Of a DNA stretch of 64,000 bases, positions 20,962 to 30,042 are shown piece after piece. A program made the position numbers and the translations under genes. This DNA comes from Paractinoplanes bogorensis (lineage in GTDB: Bacteria; Actinomycetota; Actinomycetes; Mycobacteriales; Micromonosporaceae), in the NCBI RefSeq assembly GCF_018829635.1, contig NZ_JAHKKG010000004.1, positions 310,001 through 374,000 on the forward strand, given 5' to 3'. The notes below the pieces were generated by a model. That model was not told where the DNA came from and did not search any database. It saw only the letters and a program-made list of their open reading frames with translations. Positions within the stretch are counted from its first letter, which is position 1; each line of letters begins with the position of its first letter.

Positions 20962-21989
20962 GCGTAGTCCTCGTCGAGCTTGCGGCCCATCGTCGACAGC
21001 GGCACCGGGCTCGCCCGCAACGCCGCGTCCAGCCCGTCCACGCTGACGCGAGGCAGGCGGTGCCGTGCGCTCAGCGGGGCGAGCGCGGCGTCGATCTCGG
21101 CGGCCAGGGCGGGCTCGAGACCGTCCGGCACCGGCAGGTCGGCCGGGACCAGAGCGACCTTCCCGTACGCCGTCAGGCTGTGATGCGACACGCCGCGGTG
21201 CCGGGGCCGCCCGTCGCCGGTGGAGATCCGCAACGAGCCGACCGGCCGCCCGCCCAGGGTGCCGATCGCGTTGACCGCCTCGCCCAGCGCGACGCCCGAG
21301 AACCCCCAGGTCGTGCCGGTGCCCAGGTTGCCCGGGCCCTGGGTGAGGACCGTGATGTCGGCGCCCAGCACGTGGCGTGCGGCCAGCAGCCCGGTGTGCA
21401 CCGTGCTCGCCTCCAGGTCACCCCCGTACGCCTGACCGGTCGTGACCGTCCCCGCTAGGTGCTCGCGCAGGCCGTCGAGGGTGCGGGAGAACCAGGCGGG
21501 GAGCGCTCCGCCGTCAGTCATGACGTACGCGACTTTTACGTGTGATTTGTCGGCTCTCACCCCGGCCAGGATCGCCGGGAGCGCCGAGTGCAGGTCGGCC
21601 GTGACCACCGGCATGCCGTCGAGCGACTCGGCCGCCGCCATCACCTCGCGGTGCGGCGAGGCCTCCTCGTCGACGCCGAGCCGGATCACCTGCAGCGGCG
21701 TGTAACGGGCCTTGACCAGGTGACCGGCGTCACGGGTCGACCCGTCGTCGGGCGGGTCGGCCGGCAGCCGGTCGGGTAGCGCGACGACCAGGGCGTATCC
21801 GCCGGTACCGAGGCCCATGACCAGGGCGCCGACATTGAGCAGCACTCGATCGTGCAACTCGGGTGAGCCGACGAGGTCGGTATAGGCCAGGGCCCGCAGC
21901 GGCCCGTCCCCGGTCAGCACGTCGAGCTCGACCGCGCCGTGCCACTGCCGCCGAACCGCCTGAACCGTCCCGGAACGCCACCGAATCAT
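20910..21989 (-). CDS. DUF3866 family protein
   Basis: A 359-aa soluble protein matching the actinobacterial DUF3866 family, with conserved stretches such as YTPLQVIRLGVDEE, VAYVMTDGGALP and GTGTTWGFSG. Function is unknown. ATG 21989 follows TAGGGT by 6 nt (leaderless), and that -10 element overlaps the stop of the upstream cation-efflux gene. The C-terminal 17 codons overlap the diguanylate cyclase gene on the other strand. Confidence 0.85.
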   Translation of the reverse strand: MIRWRSGTVQAVRRQWHGAVELDVLTGDGPLRALAYTDLVGSPELHDRVLLNVGALVMGLGTGGYALVVALPDRLPADPPDDGSTRDAGHLVKARYTPLQVIRLGVDEEASPHREVMAAAESLDGMPVVTADLHSALPAILAGVRADKSHVKVAYVMTDGGALPAWFSRTLDGLREHLAGTVTTGQAYGGDLEASTVHTGLLAARHVLGADITVLTQGPGNLGTGTTWGFSGVALGEAVNAIGTLGGRPVGSLRISTGDGRPRHRGVSHHSLTAYGKVALVPADLPVPDGLEPALAAEIDAALAPLSARHRLPRVSVDGLDAALRASPVPLSTMGRKLDEDYAYFVAAAASGRFAASLI

Positions 21990-21998
21990 GGCGAGACC

Positions 21999-23042
21999 CT
22001 ACAAGTCGACCCCGCCGTTGACGTGGTTGCGGCCCGCCGTGCCGCGGGTCGGGTCGAGGAAGACGTACCGGATGCTCGGGAACCGGGCCCGCAGCCGGCG
22101 CTCGGCCTCGTCCGACGCGGCCTCGATCTCGCCGCCGCTGACGTCGTCGTCGAAGTCGACCTTGGCCGCGACCAGCACGTCGCCCGGGCCGAGCTGCATG
22201 GTCAGCAGCGTCGGCACGGCCACCACGATCGGGATGGACTGGATGTCGGCCGCGATCAGGTTGTGCACCCGGCGCGGCACCGCCCGCCCGACCAGCAGCG
22301 ACGCGTTGGTGTGGGCGAGGATCGCGGCCACCCCGAAGAGCAGCAGGCCGATGGCGATGGAGGCGACCCCGTCCCACACCGTGTTGCCGGTCAGCTCGGT
22401 CAGCAGCAGGCCGGCCCCGGCCAGCACGAGGCCGATCAGCGCGGCCGAGTCCTCGAAGTAGACCGCCTTGACCGTGGTGTCGGGGGTCAGCCGCAGGAAC
22501 CGTGACGGGCTGACGCCCCAGCGCCGGGACTCGCCCGCGACCTGGCGCCGGGCCCGCAGGAACGACGCGCCCTCGGCGACGAACGAGACCGCCAGGACGA
22601 CGTACGACCAGACGAACGCGCCCATCTCCTCGCCGTGCACGATCGTCTCGATGCCGTGGTAGATCGAGAAGCCGGCGCCGCCGACGAAGGTGAACACGGC
22701 GGCGATGAACGCCCAGACGAAGCTCTCCTTGCCGTACCCGAACGGGTGTTCCTCGTCGGCCGGTTGCGCGCCCCGGCGCAGCGCGACGAACAGGAACACC
22801 TCGGTGATGGTGTCGGCCAGCGAGTGCGCCGACTCGGACACCATGGCCGCCGAACCGGAGACCAGACCGGCGAACAGCTTGGCCACCGCGATCACCAGGT
22901 TGGCCAGCCCGGCGATGACGACGGTGCCGACACTCTCGTTCTCCGGGTTTTCGGACTTCTGCGGCGAACCGGACGGCTCCAGCGGCTCGGCGCCGGCCAG
23001 CCCGACCGGGAGCTGCTCATCGGGGGTCTCTGCGGTGGTCAC
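21999..23042 (-). CDS. Cation diffusion facilitator (CDF) metal efflux protein
   Basis: A 347-aa inner-membrane metal/proton antiporter. After a hydrophilic N-terminus of about 35 residues come six membrane helices. The helix-2 site reads SESAHSLADT and a DEEHPFGYGKE loop follows, both standard for CDF proteins. A cytoplasmic C-terminal domain begins near 255. The metal (Zn, Co or Fe) cannot be deduced. GTG 23042 is the chosen start. Confidence 0.9.
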   Translation of the reverse strand: MTTAETPDEQLPVGLAGAEPLEPSGSPQKSENPENESVGTVVIAGLANLVIAVAKLFAGLVSGSAAMVSESAHSLADTITEVFLFVALRRGAQPADEEHPFGYGKESFVWAFIAAVFTFVGGAGFSIYHGIETIVHGEEMGAFVWSYVVLAVSFVAEGASFLRARRQVAGESRRWGVSPSRFLRLTPDTTVKAVYFEDSAALIGLVLAGAGLLLTELTGNTVWDGVASIAIGLLLFGVAAILAHTNASLLVGRAVPRRVHNLIAADIQSIPIVVAVPTLLTMQLGPGDVLVAAKVDFDDDVSGGEIEAASDEAERRLRARFPSIRYVFLDPTRGTAGRNHVNGGVDL

Positions 23043-23134
23043 CCGGGCCTACCTTTCCGCTGAGAGGTGCCTGGAAACCGCCGGGGTGTAGCTCGTACGT
23101 CACTTCCGCGTTCATCCTGCTAGCGTTGCCACTC

Positions 23135-24118
23135 GTGTCGCGGACCCGCACCGAGCGCCTGGTGAACCTGGTGATCTGCCTGCTCTCCACGCGGCGGTTC
23201 CTGACCGCCGCGCAGATCGCCGCGACGGTGCCCGGTTACGAGCACGATCCGGAGGACCCACGCGACCACGAGGCCTTCCAGCGCAAGTTCGAGCGCGACA
23301 AGGCCGAGCTGCGCGAGCTGGGGGTTCCGCTCGAGACCGGCACGGCCAGCGTCTTCGACCAGGAACCGGGCTACCGCATCGCCCACCGCGAGTACGCCCT
23401 GCCGGCCATCCTGCTCGAACCCGACGAGGCGGCCGCGGTCGGCATCGCGGCCCGGCTGTGGCAGCACGCCGGCCTGGCCGCGGCGGCGTCGTCCGGGCTG
23501 GCCAAGCTGCGTGCGGCCGGGGTCGAGGTCGACCCGCAGGCCACCCTCGGGGTCGAGCCGGTGGTCACCGTCGACCCGGCGTTCGGGCCGCTGACCAGCG
23601 CCGCCCGCGACCGCCGGGCGGTCAGTTTCACCTACCGGGTGCCCGAAGTGGACGATCCGGCGGTGCGCAGGCTCGAGCCGTGGGGCGTCGTCTGCTGGCA
23701 GGGCCGGTGGTACGTGGTCGGGCACGACCGCGACCGCGCCGCGACCCGCTGCTTCCGGCTGTCGCGGATCGTCGGCGCGGTGAAGCCGCTGGGCCGGCCG
23801 GGCGCGTTCACCCCGCCCGAGAACGAGGATCTGATCAGCCACGTCGCCCAGTGGTCGGGGCCGGTCGCGCACACCGGCCGGGCCACCGTCACGGTCAAGC
23901 CGGGCAAGGCCGCGGGACTGCGCCGCTGGGCCACCGAGACCGTGCCGGGGCCGGCGGGCGACTGCCTGACCATCCCGTACGCGGACGCGGAACGGCTGGC
24001 CGCCACGATCGTCGGGTACGGGCCGGATGTCCGGGCCGACGGGCCGCCCGAGGTCCGCGACGCCGTGATCCAGCTGCTCAAAGAGGTCGTCGTGCGGCAC
24101 CAGGTCGTGGCCGCGTGA
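23135..24118 (+). CDS. pafB: PafB, WYL-domain transcriptional regulator
   Basis: A 327-aa HTH/WYL protein. The N-terminal ERLVNLVICLLSTRRFLTA matches PafB. A WYL core lies at about residues 150-215 (VSFTYRVPE and WYVVGHD). In mycobacteria PafB and PafC form a complex that activates DNA-damage genes. I chose GTG 23135, 8 nt after TAGCGT (23121-23126), because upstream TTG 23126 lies inside that -10 element. The stop overlaps the pafC start in GTGA. Confidence 0.95.
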   Translation: MSRTRTERLVNLVICLLSTRRFLTAAQIAATVPGYEHDPEDPRDHEAFQRKFERDKAELRELGVPLETGTASVFDQEPGYRIAHREYALPAILLEPDEAAAVGIAARLWQHAGLAAAASSGLAKLRAAGVEVDPQATLGVEPVVTVDPAFGPLTSAARDRRAVSFTYRVPEVDDPAVRRLEPWGVVCWQGRWYVVGHDRDRAATRCFRLSRIVGAVKPLGRPGAFTPPENEDLISHVAQWSGPVAHTGRATVTVKPGKAAGLRRWATETVPGPAGDCLTIPYADAERLAATIVGYGPDVRADGPPEVRDAVIQLLKEVVVRHQVVAA

Positions 24119-25077
24119 CCGGGCCGAGGCCGAGTGGCGACCGGCTCGGGCGGCTGCTGCTGCTCGTGCCCTACCTGCTGGCCCGGCCCGGCATCCTGGT
24201 CGCCGAGGCCGCGGCCGACCTCGGGGTGAGCGAGCGCCAGCTGCGGGAAGACCTGGAACTGCTGTGGGTGTGCGGGCTGCCCGGCTACGGCCCGGGCGAC
24301 CTGATCGACATGGCGCTCGACGGTGACCGGGTCACGATCAGCCACGACGCCGGCATCAACCGTCCGCTGCGCCTGACCCAGGACGAGGCGCTCGCCCTGG
24401 TGGTGGCGCTGCGGATGCTGGCCGAGACGCCAGGCACGGGCCACCGCGACGTGATCGAGCGGGCCCTGGCCAAGATCGAGAACGCGGCCGGCGACCTGGC
24501 CGGCGCGCCCGTCGCGGTGCGGCTGCCGGCCAACTCGAAGCGGGTCGACAAGGTGCGGGCCGCGGTCGAGAGCGGCCACGCACTGCGGATGACCTATTAC
24601 ACGGCGGCCCGCGACGAGACCACCGAACGCGTCGTCGACCCGATGCGGGTGCTGATGGTCAGCGGCAAGGCCTACCTGGAGGCGTGGTGCCGCCGGGCCG
24701 AGGCGACCCGGATGTTCCGGATCGACCGCATCGACGACTTCACCGAACTGGCCGAGCCGTCCCGCCCGCCCGCGGAAGCGGTGCCGCACGACGTCACCGA
24801 CGGCGTCTTCCACCCCACGCCCGACCTGCAGCTGGTCACGCTGCGGGTGGGCCGGGGGAGCCGCTGGATCACCGAGTACTACCCGGTCGAAGAGGTGCGG
24901 CGGGAGACCGGCGACGAGTGGATCGTGACCATGCGGGTCACCGACCTCGGCTGGGCCCAGCGCCTGCTGCTCGGCCTCGGGCCCGACGTGACCGTGGTCG
25001 GGCCGCCCGAGCTGCTCACCCGCATCCGCGAACAGGCGACGGCCGCGCTCGACCAGTACAGCACCCCCGGCCGGTAG
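24115..25077 (+). CDS. pafC: PafC, WYL-domain transcriptional regulator
   Basis: A 320-aa partner of PafB. The LGRLLLLVPYLLARPGI start, the LWVCGLPGYGPGDLID segment and the C-terminal WCX-type region match PafC. A WYL core with RMTYYTAARDE lies near residue 160. The GTG start shares four bases with the pafB stop, so they are coupled at equal ratio. Its own stop codon TAG is the first half of the -10 element of the next gene. Confidence 0.95.
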   Translation: MTGPRPSGDRLGRLLLLVPYLLARPGILVAEAAADLGVSERQLREDLELLWVCGLPGYGPGDLIDMALDGDRVTISHDAGINRPLRLTQDEALALVVALRMLAETPGTGHRDVIERALAKIENAAGDLAGAPVAVRLPANSKRVDKVRAAVESGHALRMTYYTAARDETTERVVDPMRVLMVSGKAYLEAWCRRAEATRMFRIDRIDDFTELAEPSRPPAEAVPHDVTDGVFHPTPDLQLVTLRVGRGSRWITEYYPVEEVRRETGDEWIVTMRVTDLGWAQRLLLGLGPDVTVVGPPELLTRIREQATAALDQYSTPGR

Positions 25078-25086
25078 GGTGGCCCG

Positions 25087-25323
25087 GTGCTGATGTGGAT
25101 CTGGATCGCCGTGGTCGTGGTCGCCGTGATCATCCTGGGTGCGGCCGGTTTCCGGCTGCTCGGCCGGCTCGACGGGCTGCGCCGTGCGGCCCTGCGGCTG
25201 CAGAAGCGCCAGGCCGACGCGGCCGTGCTCCAGCAGAGTGCGGCCGAGCTGCAGGAGAAGCTGCTCGATGTGCAACAGCGGGCCGAGTCGATGCAGGAGC
25301 ACGCGGTCTTCGCCAAGAAGTAG
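25087..25323 (+). CDS. Small membrane-anchored coiled-coil protein between pafC and tatA
   Basis: A 78-aa protein with one N-terminal membrane helix (about residues 4-22) and a charged coiled coil (about 28-74, Leu/Gln/Ala-rich). TAGGGT (25075-25080) lies 6 nt before GTG 25087, so it has its own leaderless start inside the pafC stop. The topology loosely recalls Tat-type proteins but lacks a TatA/TatB hinge. The family is not recognised. Confidence 0.7.
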   Translation: MLMWIWIAVVVVAVIILGAAGFRLLGRLDGLRRAALRLQKRQADAAVLQQSAAELQEKLLDVQQRAESMQEHAVFAKK

Positions 25324-25458
25324 TGGTTGCGCTGTTCCTTCCCCGTTGTCCAAGACTTCGGGGAACGTAGCGAAACCGGGGCCGTCCGGTGGGATGCATC
25401 ACCAGTTTCGACACGTACGATGGACCCGCAACTGATCCGACCGACTGGAGTTCTCCTC

Positions 25459-25797
25459 ATGAACGTGCTCAAGCCATGGCACATCATCGTTTTTGTGGTG
25501 GTCCTCGTGCTGCTCTTCGGCGCGAAGCGACTTCCGGACGCCGCTCGGTCGCTGGGCCGGTCGCTGCGGATCATCAAGGCCGAGACCAAGGGCCTGGTCG
25601 ATGACAACAACGACGTCGCCGAGAAGGCCGAGCCGCAGTACTCGCGCCAGCCGATCAACGGTGAGGTCCAGCAGCCCGGTCAGCCCGGCTATCAGCAGCA
25701 GCAACCGCCGCAGGGCTACCAGCAGCCGCAGGGCTACCAGGCGCCCCCGGCGCAGCCCTACGTCGACCCGGTCCAGCAGCGCACCAACGACCGCTGA
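25459..25797 (+). CDS. tatA: Twin-arginine translocase subunit TatA
   Basis: Pore-forming Tat component of 112 aa. It has an N-terminal membrane helix (about residues 7-20), the [17 protein letters not shown] amphipathic helix and then a Gln/Pro/Tyr-rich repeat tail (about 75-105). ATG 25459 has GGAG 8 nt upstream. A TACGAT at 25416-25421 could be its -10 element. tatC follows 14 nt after the stop. Upstream open frame is not used. Confidence 0.94.
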   Translation: MNVLKPWHIIVFVVVLVLLFGAKRLPDAARSLGRSLRIIKAETKGLVDDNNDVAEKAEPQYSRQPINGEVQQPGQPGYQQQQPPQGYQQPQGYQAPPAQPYVDPVQQRTNDR

Positions 25798-25811
25798 GCT
25801 GACCGCCGGTC

Positions 25812-26774
25812 ATGAAGCTAGCCCTTCGCCGTCAGGGGCCCAGCAAGTTCGAGCAGGCCTCTGACGGCTCGATGACGCTGATCGACCACATCCGGGAACT
25901 GCGCAACCGCCTCTTCATCGCGTCTCTCGGCCTGGTCGCCGGCCTGATCGTCGGCTTCATCCTGTCGCAGTGGGTGTTCCATCTGCTGGAACAGCCGTAC
26001 TGCCGGCTTCCGTCCTCGATCGCCACCCGTGCCGACGGCACGACCTACTGCGACTGGATCGTCCTCGGGGTCGGCGACACCCTGATCCTGCGCCTCAAGA
26101 TCGCGTTGTGGGTCGGCATCATCGTCGGCGCCCCGGTCTGGCTCTTTCAGTTGTGGGCGTTCATCGCCCCGGGCCTGCACCGGCACGAACGCAAGTGGGC
26201 CTACGTCTTCGTCGCGATCGCGGCGCCGCTGTTCACCGGTGGTGCCGTGCTGGCCTACTTCGTGGTCGGCCACAGCCTCGCCTTCATCATGGAGGCCGGC
26301 GTCCTCGGGGAGTCCACGAAACTCGAGGTCTCGTCGTACATCGGGTTCGTCACCAGCATGATCCTGATCTTCGGCGCGGCCTTCGAGTTCCCGTTGATCC
26401 TGCTGATGCTCAACTTCACCGGCGTCGTCTCGGCCCGCAAGCTGATGGGCTGGTGGCGGATCGTCGTCTTCCTGTCGTTCGCCTTCGCCGCGATCGCCAC
26501 CCCCGACCCGGGCCCGTTCGGCATGACGCTGCTGGCGGCCTGCATGATCGTGCTCTATCTGATCGCGGTCGGTGTGGCGTTCCTCAACGACAAGCGCAAG
26601 GGCCGCGGCAAGGAGCTCTACGCCGAACTCGACGACGACCAGCTGTCCCCGCTCGAAGACGAGCGGGTGCCGGTCGGCGCGTCCGACCCGATCGAGGCCC
26701 CGACCCCGATCGAGTCGCCCACCCCGGTCGCGAAGCCCCGTCCGCTGGAAGGACGCTGGGACGACATGACGTAG
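25812..26774 (+). CDS. tatC: Twin-arginine translocase subunit TatC
   Basis: Receptor of the Tat pathway that binds the twin-arginine signal. A 320-aa protein with six membrane helices, the cytoplasmic N-terminal MTLIDHIRELRNRL motif near residue 21 and the conserved WAFIAPGLHRHE loop. The hydrophilic C-terminal tail has a Pro-Thr-Pro-Ile-Glu repeat. It ends the pafBC-tatAC block and is followed by a strong terminator. A Tat substrate (PhoD) is encoded 5.7 kb downstream. Confidence 0.96.
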   Translation: MKLALRRQGPSKFEQASDGSMTLIDHIRELRNRLFIASLGLVAGLIVGFILSQWVFHLLEQPYCRLPSSIATRADGTTYCDWIVLGVGDTLILRLKIALWVGIIVGAPVWLFQLWAFIAPGLHRHERKWAYVFVAIAAPLFTGGAVLAYFVVGHSLAFIMEAGVLGESTKLEVSSYIGFVTSMILIFGAAFEFPLILLMLNFTGVVSARKLMGWWRIVVFLSFAFAAIATPDPGPFGMTLLAACMIVLYLIAVGVAFLNDKRKGRGKELYAELDDDQLSPLEDERVPVGASDPIEAPTPIESPTPVAKPRPLEGRWDDMT

Positions 26775-26799
26775 CGCGGCGGCGTGTGACGCAGCGTGA

Positions 26800-26838
26800 C
26801 GCGGGGAGTTGCCGATTCCGGCAACTCCCCGCGTTTTT
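26800..26838 (+). terminator. Intrinsic terminator after tatC
   Basis: A perfect 15-bp stem (26800-26814 with 26819-26833) has an ATTC loop and is followed by five T residues. It is the clearest intrinsic terminator in the window. Confidence 0.92.
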
Positions 26839-26980
26839 CTGTGTCTGCGGTCGCCCGCCGGCCGCGACCGGCTCCTGGCCCGTCCGGCGGCCGGACCAGG
26901 AGGATAAGCGCATTATTTCTCGCTCAGCTGCGCAGACTCTCCGAATAGAGAATCGTCGAAACATCATTCCGGCGACGAAC

Positions 26981-27016
26981 ATGACGGTTGCATCTCGGCA
27001 AGTATGACGGTTGTAT
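26981..27016 (+). promoter_or_regulatory. Pair of 13-bp direct repeats upstream of the secreted-protein operon
   Basis: ATGACGGTTGCAT (26981-26993) recurs as ATGACGGTTGTAT (27004-27016), same strand, 23 bp start to start, in an AT-richer stretch. Spacing near two helical turns suggests a regulator site. The stretch 26839-27218 has no other gene-like content. Confidence 0.45.
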
Positions 27017-27048
27017 GACGCATAACAAGATCATCGGCGAATGGCTAG

Positions 27049-27074
27049 TGATCGCGGTTCCGGAACCGCGATCA
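27049..27074. promoter_or_regulatory. 26-bp perfect palindrome
   Basis: TGATCGCGGTTCC is followed directly by its exact reverse complement, with no loop. It lies 145 bp before the secreted-protein start and after the tatC terminator, so it probably serves the downstream operon as an operator. A hairpin role is less likely because there is no loop or T-tract. Confidence 0.6.
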
Positions 27075-27218
27075 GGTGTTTCGGGGAAATACGCTCTGTT
27101 GATTGCCCGTCATCAATGGGTATGGCAATCTTCTCGGCACACGGGGGTTTACGGTTACGCCGAAACAAAAAGAAATAGCAATGGCGTCACCATGCCTCCC
27201 CTTTCCGAGGGAGCATCG

Positions 27219-27689
27219 TTGAGTATTCGCTCTGCCCTGGCCAAGGCGGCCGTCGCGCTGCCGCTGGCCGCGGCCCTGATCGCCGGCTCCGCCCAGGCGG
27301 CGTCCGCGACATCGGCCTACAGCCCGAAGTCCAGCTTCACCAACGGCGCGGCTCTGCAGTCGTACGTCTACGTCGCGACGTGGGCCTCCGGCAACTGTGC
27401 CGCCTTCGACAGCTGGTCCCAGATCAGCGGGGGTTCCGCGCCGGTCTCGGGCCGCGACTGGGTCAAGGTGGCCACCACCTTCGACCCGTGGGGCGTGCAG
27501 GCCTCGGTCACCGCGTTCGGCCGCAGCGGTGACCCGGTCACCGGCACCTGGCAGAACAACAACGGTTCCCGGGGTGCCTTCCTCTCGGGCAACCTGTGCA
27601 CCAACATCTTCACCGTCGGTGTCTCGGCCCGGGCCACCGGCACCGCGTTCTACAACGGCCAGACCAAGAGTGTGACGGCGTCGTTCTAG
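27219..27689 (+). CDS. Secreted protein with Sec signal peptide, first gene of an ABC operon
   Basis: A 156-aa protein whose first 30 residues form a Sec signal (KAAVALPLAAALIAGSAQA) with likely cleavage after AQA near residue 27 or slightly later. The mature part is Ser/Thr/Gly/Trp-rich, beta-like, with just two Cys (60 and 127) able to form one disulphide. I chose TTG 27219 because CGAGGGAG lies 6 nt upstream; ATG 27192 would add nine residues. The next gene begins 2 nt after the stop. The family is not recognised. Confidence 0.7.
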   Translation: MSIRSALAKAAVALPLAAALIAGSAQAASATSAYSPKSSFTNGAALQSYVYVATWASGNCAAFDSWSQISGGSAPVSGRDWVKVATTFDPWGVQASVTAFGRSGDPVTGTWQNNNGSRGAFLSGNLCTNIFTVGVSARATGTAFYNGQTKSVTASF

Positions 27690-27691
27690 TA

Positions 27692-29356
27692 ATGAGCCGA
27701 GCATTTAATGCTGGGGGAGACCGCGGCCGTGCGCCGCGGTCCCTTCCGCTCCGCCGAAAGCTTTTTCTCCTGTCCGTTCCGCTGTTCGCATTAATTGTTC
27801 TCGCGGCTGTAATAATTGTCATCGGGTCGCGCCGGCCCGCTCCGCCGGCCCGTTATGGCGCGCAGGCCGCCCTGGTCGCGCAATTGCGCGGCCTGCTCGC
27901 CGGGAACGGCTTGTTCATGGCGCCCGGGCTCGAGGAGGACGGCAAGCCGCAGATGGCGCCGAGCGCGTACGGCCTCGCCGCCCTGGCCCGGATCGACGGC
28001 CCGACCCCGGCCCCGGCCGATCCGGACCGGCTGGCCCGCACGGTCGCCGCCGAGCAGCCGGACGAGCCGCTCTGGACGGCCTGGTATGCGACCCGGGTCG
28101 AACAGAGCAGCGGCCGCAGCATCGCCGGGAACTGGGCGTCCGCCGCGCTGACGGCCCCGCTGCCCGACGACCCGGACGCCCGGATCGCGGCCATCGCGGC
28201 CGTGACCGACGTCGTCGCCGACAAGAAGGTCGGCCTGCCGGACGACCGGCGCCGTGAACTCGGAGCGGCCCTGACCACGGCCGTGCCCGCCGCTACCGGC
28301 GACTACGGCCGGTGCCGGGCCGCCGAGGCGGCCGACCGGCTGAACCTCGACCCCGGCTCGTGGCGGCTGACGCCGGCCAAGCCGGCGCTGACCGGGAAGT
28401 TCTCGGCCGACTCGGTGATGCGGGTCTGGGGCGCGGTCTGCCTGGCCGACCGGCTCGGCACGCCGCTGTCCGCGCCGGACCGCCAGGACGTGCTCGCCTG
28501 GCTGCGCCCGAACCTCGGCCTGGACGTGGCCGGCAACGAGTTCGAGACCTACTTCCTGACCCTGGCCTGGCTGGCCGCGGGCGGACCACGGGCCGACCTG
28601 GAGCCGCTCGGCGATCGTCTGCGCAAACGGATGGACGGTGCGACCGGTCTGCTGCTCACCCGGACGCAACGGATGGGCACGCTGGAGAACACGTACGACG
28701 CCGCGCTGCTGGCCGGCTCGGTCGACGCGTTCGGTGACATCGCCGGACGGCCGACCACCGACGCCGTCCGGGCACTGCTGCCCCGGCTGCGCGCGAACAG
28801 GAGCATCAGCGATCTGCTGATGGCCGCCGTGGTGCTGCGCGGGCTCGACGCCCGCGATCAGGCCCTCGAACGGGAGGCCACCGGGCTCGCCCGCGACTTC
28901 CTGGCCCGGCCGTTGACCCGCGCGACGCTGCTCCCGGCGGCCCAGCTCGTCCTGCTGCTGCAGCAGGTCGGCAGCGAGGTGCCGAAGTTCCGCGGCGTCA
29001 CCTTCCCGGTCGGGAGCCGGGAGGACCGCTACCTCGCCTGGACGATGCTCGGCCTGGGCCCGTTCCTGTCCAACTCCGGCGAGATCCGGCGGGCCTTCGC
29101 CGACCCGCTCGCGCAGATCGGCCCTTCCCTGGACCGGCCCGGCGACCTGACGACGATGGAGGTGGCCGCGGCGATGAACGTGCCGGACCAGGGCATCGAC
29201 CGCAACAACCTGCCGCCCGCCCTCACCGCCTGGACGACCGGGCAGCGCGGCTGCACCGGGTTCAGCGCGCTCTACCGGGCCGTCCCGTCCATCGACAAGT
29301 GCACCCTGCGGGCGACCGTGGAGATGCAGCGGACCGGCCTCGAGGAGCCCGCATGA
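27692..29356 (+). CDS. Membrane-anchored helical extracytoplasmic protein
   Basis: A 554-aa protein with a basic N-terminus, one membrane helix (about residues 24-46) and a large outside domain of about 500 residues made of Ala/Leu-rich helices. It carries cyclic segments such as ENTYDAALLAGSVDAFG that recall alpha/alpha-toroid (prenyltransferase-repeat-like) folds, but the match is weak. Three or four scattered Cys occur. ATG 27692 is 2 nt after the previous stop, and its own stop overlaps the ABC ATPase ATG (ATGA). Function unknown; the context suggests a role with the exported protein. Confidence 0.75.
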   Translation: MSRAFNAGGDRGRAPRSLPLRRKLFLLSVPLFALIVLAAVIIVIGSRRPAPPARYGAQAALVAQLRGLLAGNGLFMAPGLEEDGKPQMAPSAYGLAALARIDGPTPAPADPDRLARTVAAEQPDEPLWTAWYATRVEQSSGRSIAGNWASAALTAPLPDDPDARIAAIAAVTDVVADKKVGLPDDRRRELGAALTTAVPAATGDYGRCRAAEAADRLNLDPGSWRLTPAKPALTGKFSADSVMRVWGAVCLADRLGTPLSAPDRQDVLAWLRPNLGLDVAGNEFETYFLTLAWLAAGGPRADLEPLGDRLRKRMDGATGLLLTRTQRMGTLENTYDAALLAGSVDAFGDIAGRPTTDAVRALLPRLRANRSISDLLMAAVVLRGLDARDQALEREATGLARDFLARPLTRATLLPAAQLVLLLQQVGSEVPKFRGVTFPVGSREDRYLAWTMLGLGPFLSNSGEIRRAFADPLAQIGPSLDRPGDLTTMEVAAAMNVPDQGIDRNNLPPALTAWTTGQRGCTGFSALYRAVPSIDKCTLRATVEMQRTGLEEPA

Positions 29357-30042
29357 GCGCGCCCGCCCTCGACCTCGACGGCGTGACCAAGGCCTTCGAC
29401 CGGGGCGGCCGGACGGTGCTGCGCGGCGTGCGGCTCGAGGTGCGGCCGGGCGAGATCGTCTGGCTCCGCGGCCGGTCCGGGACGGGCAAGTCGACCCTGC
29501 TCACCATCGCGGGTCTGCTCACCCGGCCGGACGGCGGGACCGTGCGCATCGGCGGCACCGACACGCGTGGGCTGGGGGAACGGGAACTGGCGATGACCCG
29601 GGCGACCCGGCTCGGGTTCGTGTTCCAGCAGCACAACCTGTTCGGCCACCTCACGGCCATCGAGAACGTGGTGCTGCCCGCCGTCGGCCCGCGCGCCGGG
29701 GCCCGGCGCCGTGCCGCCGACATGCTGGCCGGCCTCGGTCTGGCCGGGCGCACCAATGCCGCGGCCCGCAACCTGTCCGGCGGCGAGCGGCAGCGCATCG
29801 CGGTCGCCCGCGCGCTGATCAACGACCCGGCCCTGCTGATCGCCGACGAACCGGTCTCCGGCCTCGACCTCGAGTCGGCCGGGCAGGTGCTGGAGCAGTT
29901 CCGCGGGGCCGCGGCCCAGGGCCGGGCCGTGCTGATCGCCTCGCACGACGACGTGGCGGGGCGGATCGCCGACCGGGTCGTCGTGCTGTCCGACGGGCGG
30001 CTGACCGCGGACACGCCGGTCGCGACGCCGGAGGGAGCCTGA
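29353..30042 (+). CDS. ABC transporter ATP-binding protein (MacB/LolD type)
   Basis: A 229-aa ATPase. Walker A GRSGTGKST lies at about residues 40-48, the Q-loop in FVFQQHNLFG, the LSGGERQRIAVARAL signature near 140 and Walker B LLIADEP with the following GLD. This subfamily pairs with FtsX-like permeases and drives work on envelope proteins or peptides. ATG 29353 overlaps the upstream stop (ATGA) and its stop overlaps the permease start (TGATG). Confidence 0.94.
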   Translation: MSAPALDLDGVTKAFDRGGRTVLRGVRLEVRPGEIVWLRGRSGTGKSTLLTIAGLLTRPDGGTVRIGGTDTRGLGERELAMTRATRLGFVFQQHNLFGHLTAIENVVLPAVGPRAGARRRAADMLAGLGLAGRTNAAARNLSGGERQRIAVARALINDPALLIADEPVSGLDLESAGQVLEQFRGAAAQGRAVLIASHDDVAGRIADRVVVLSDGRLTADTPVATPEGA

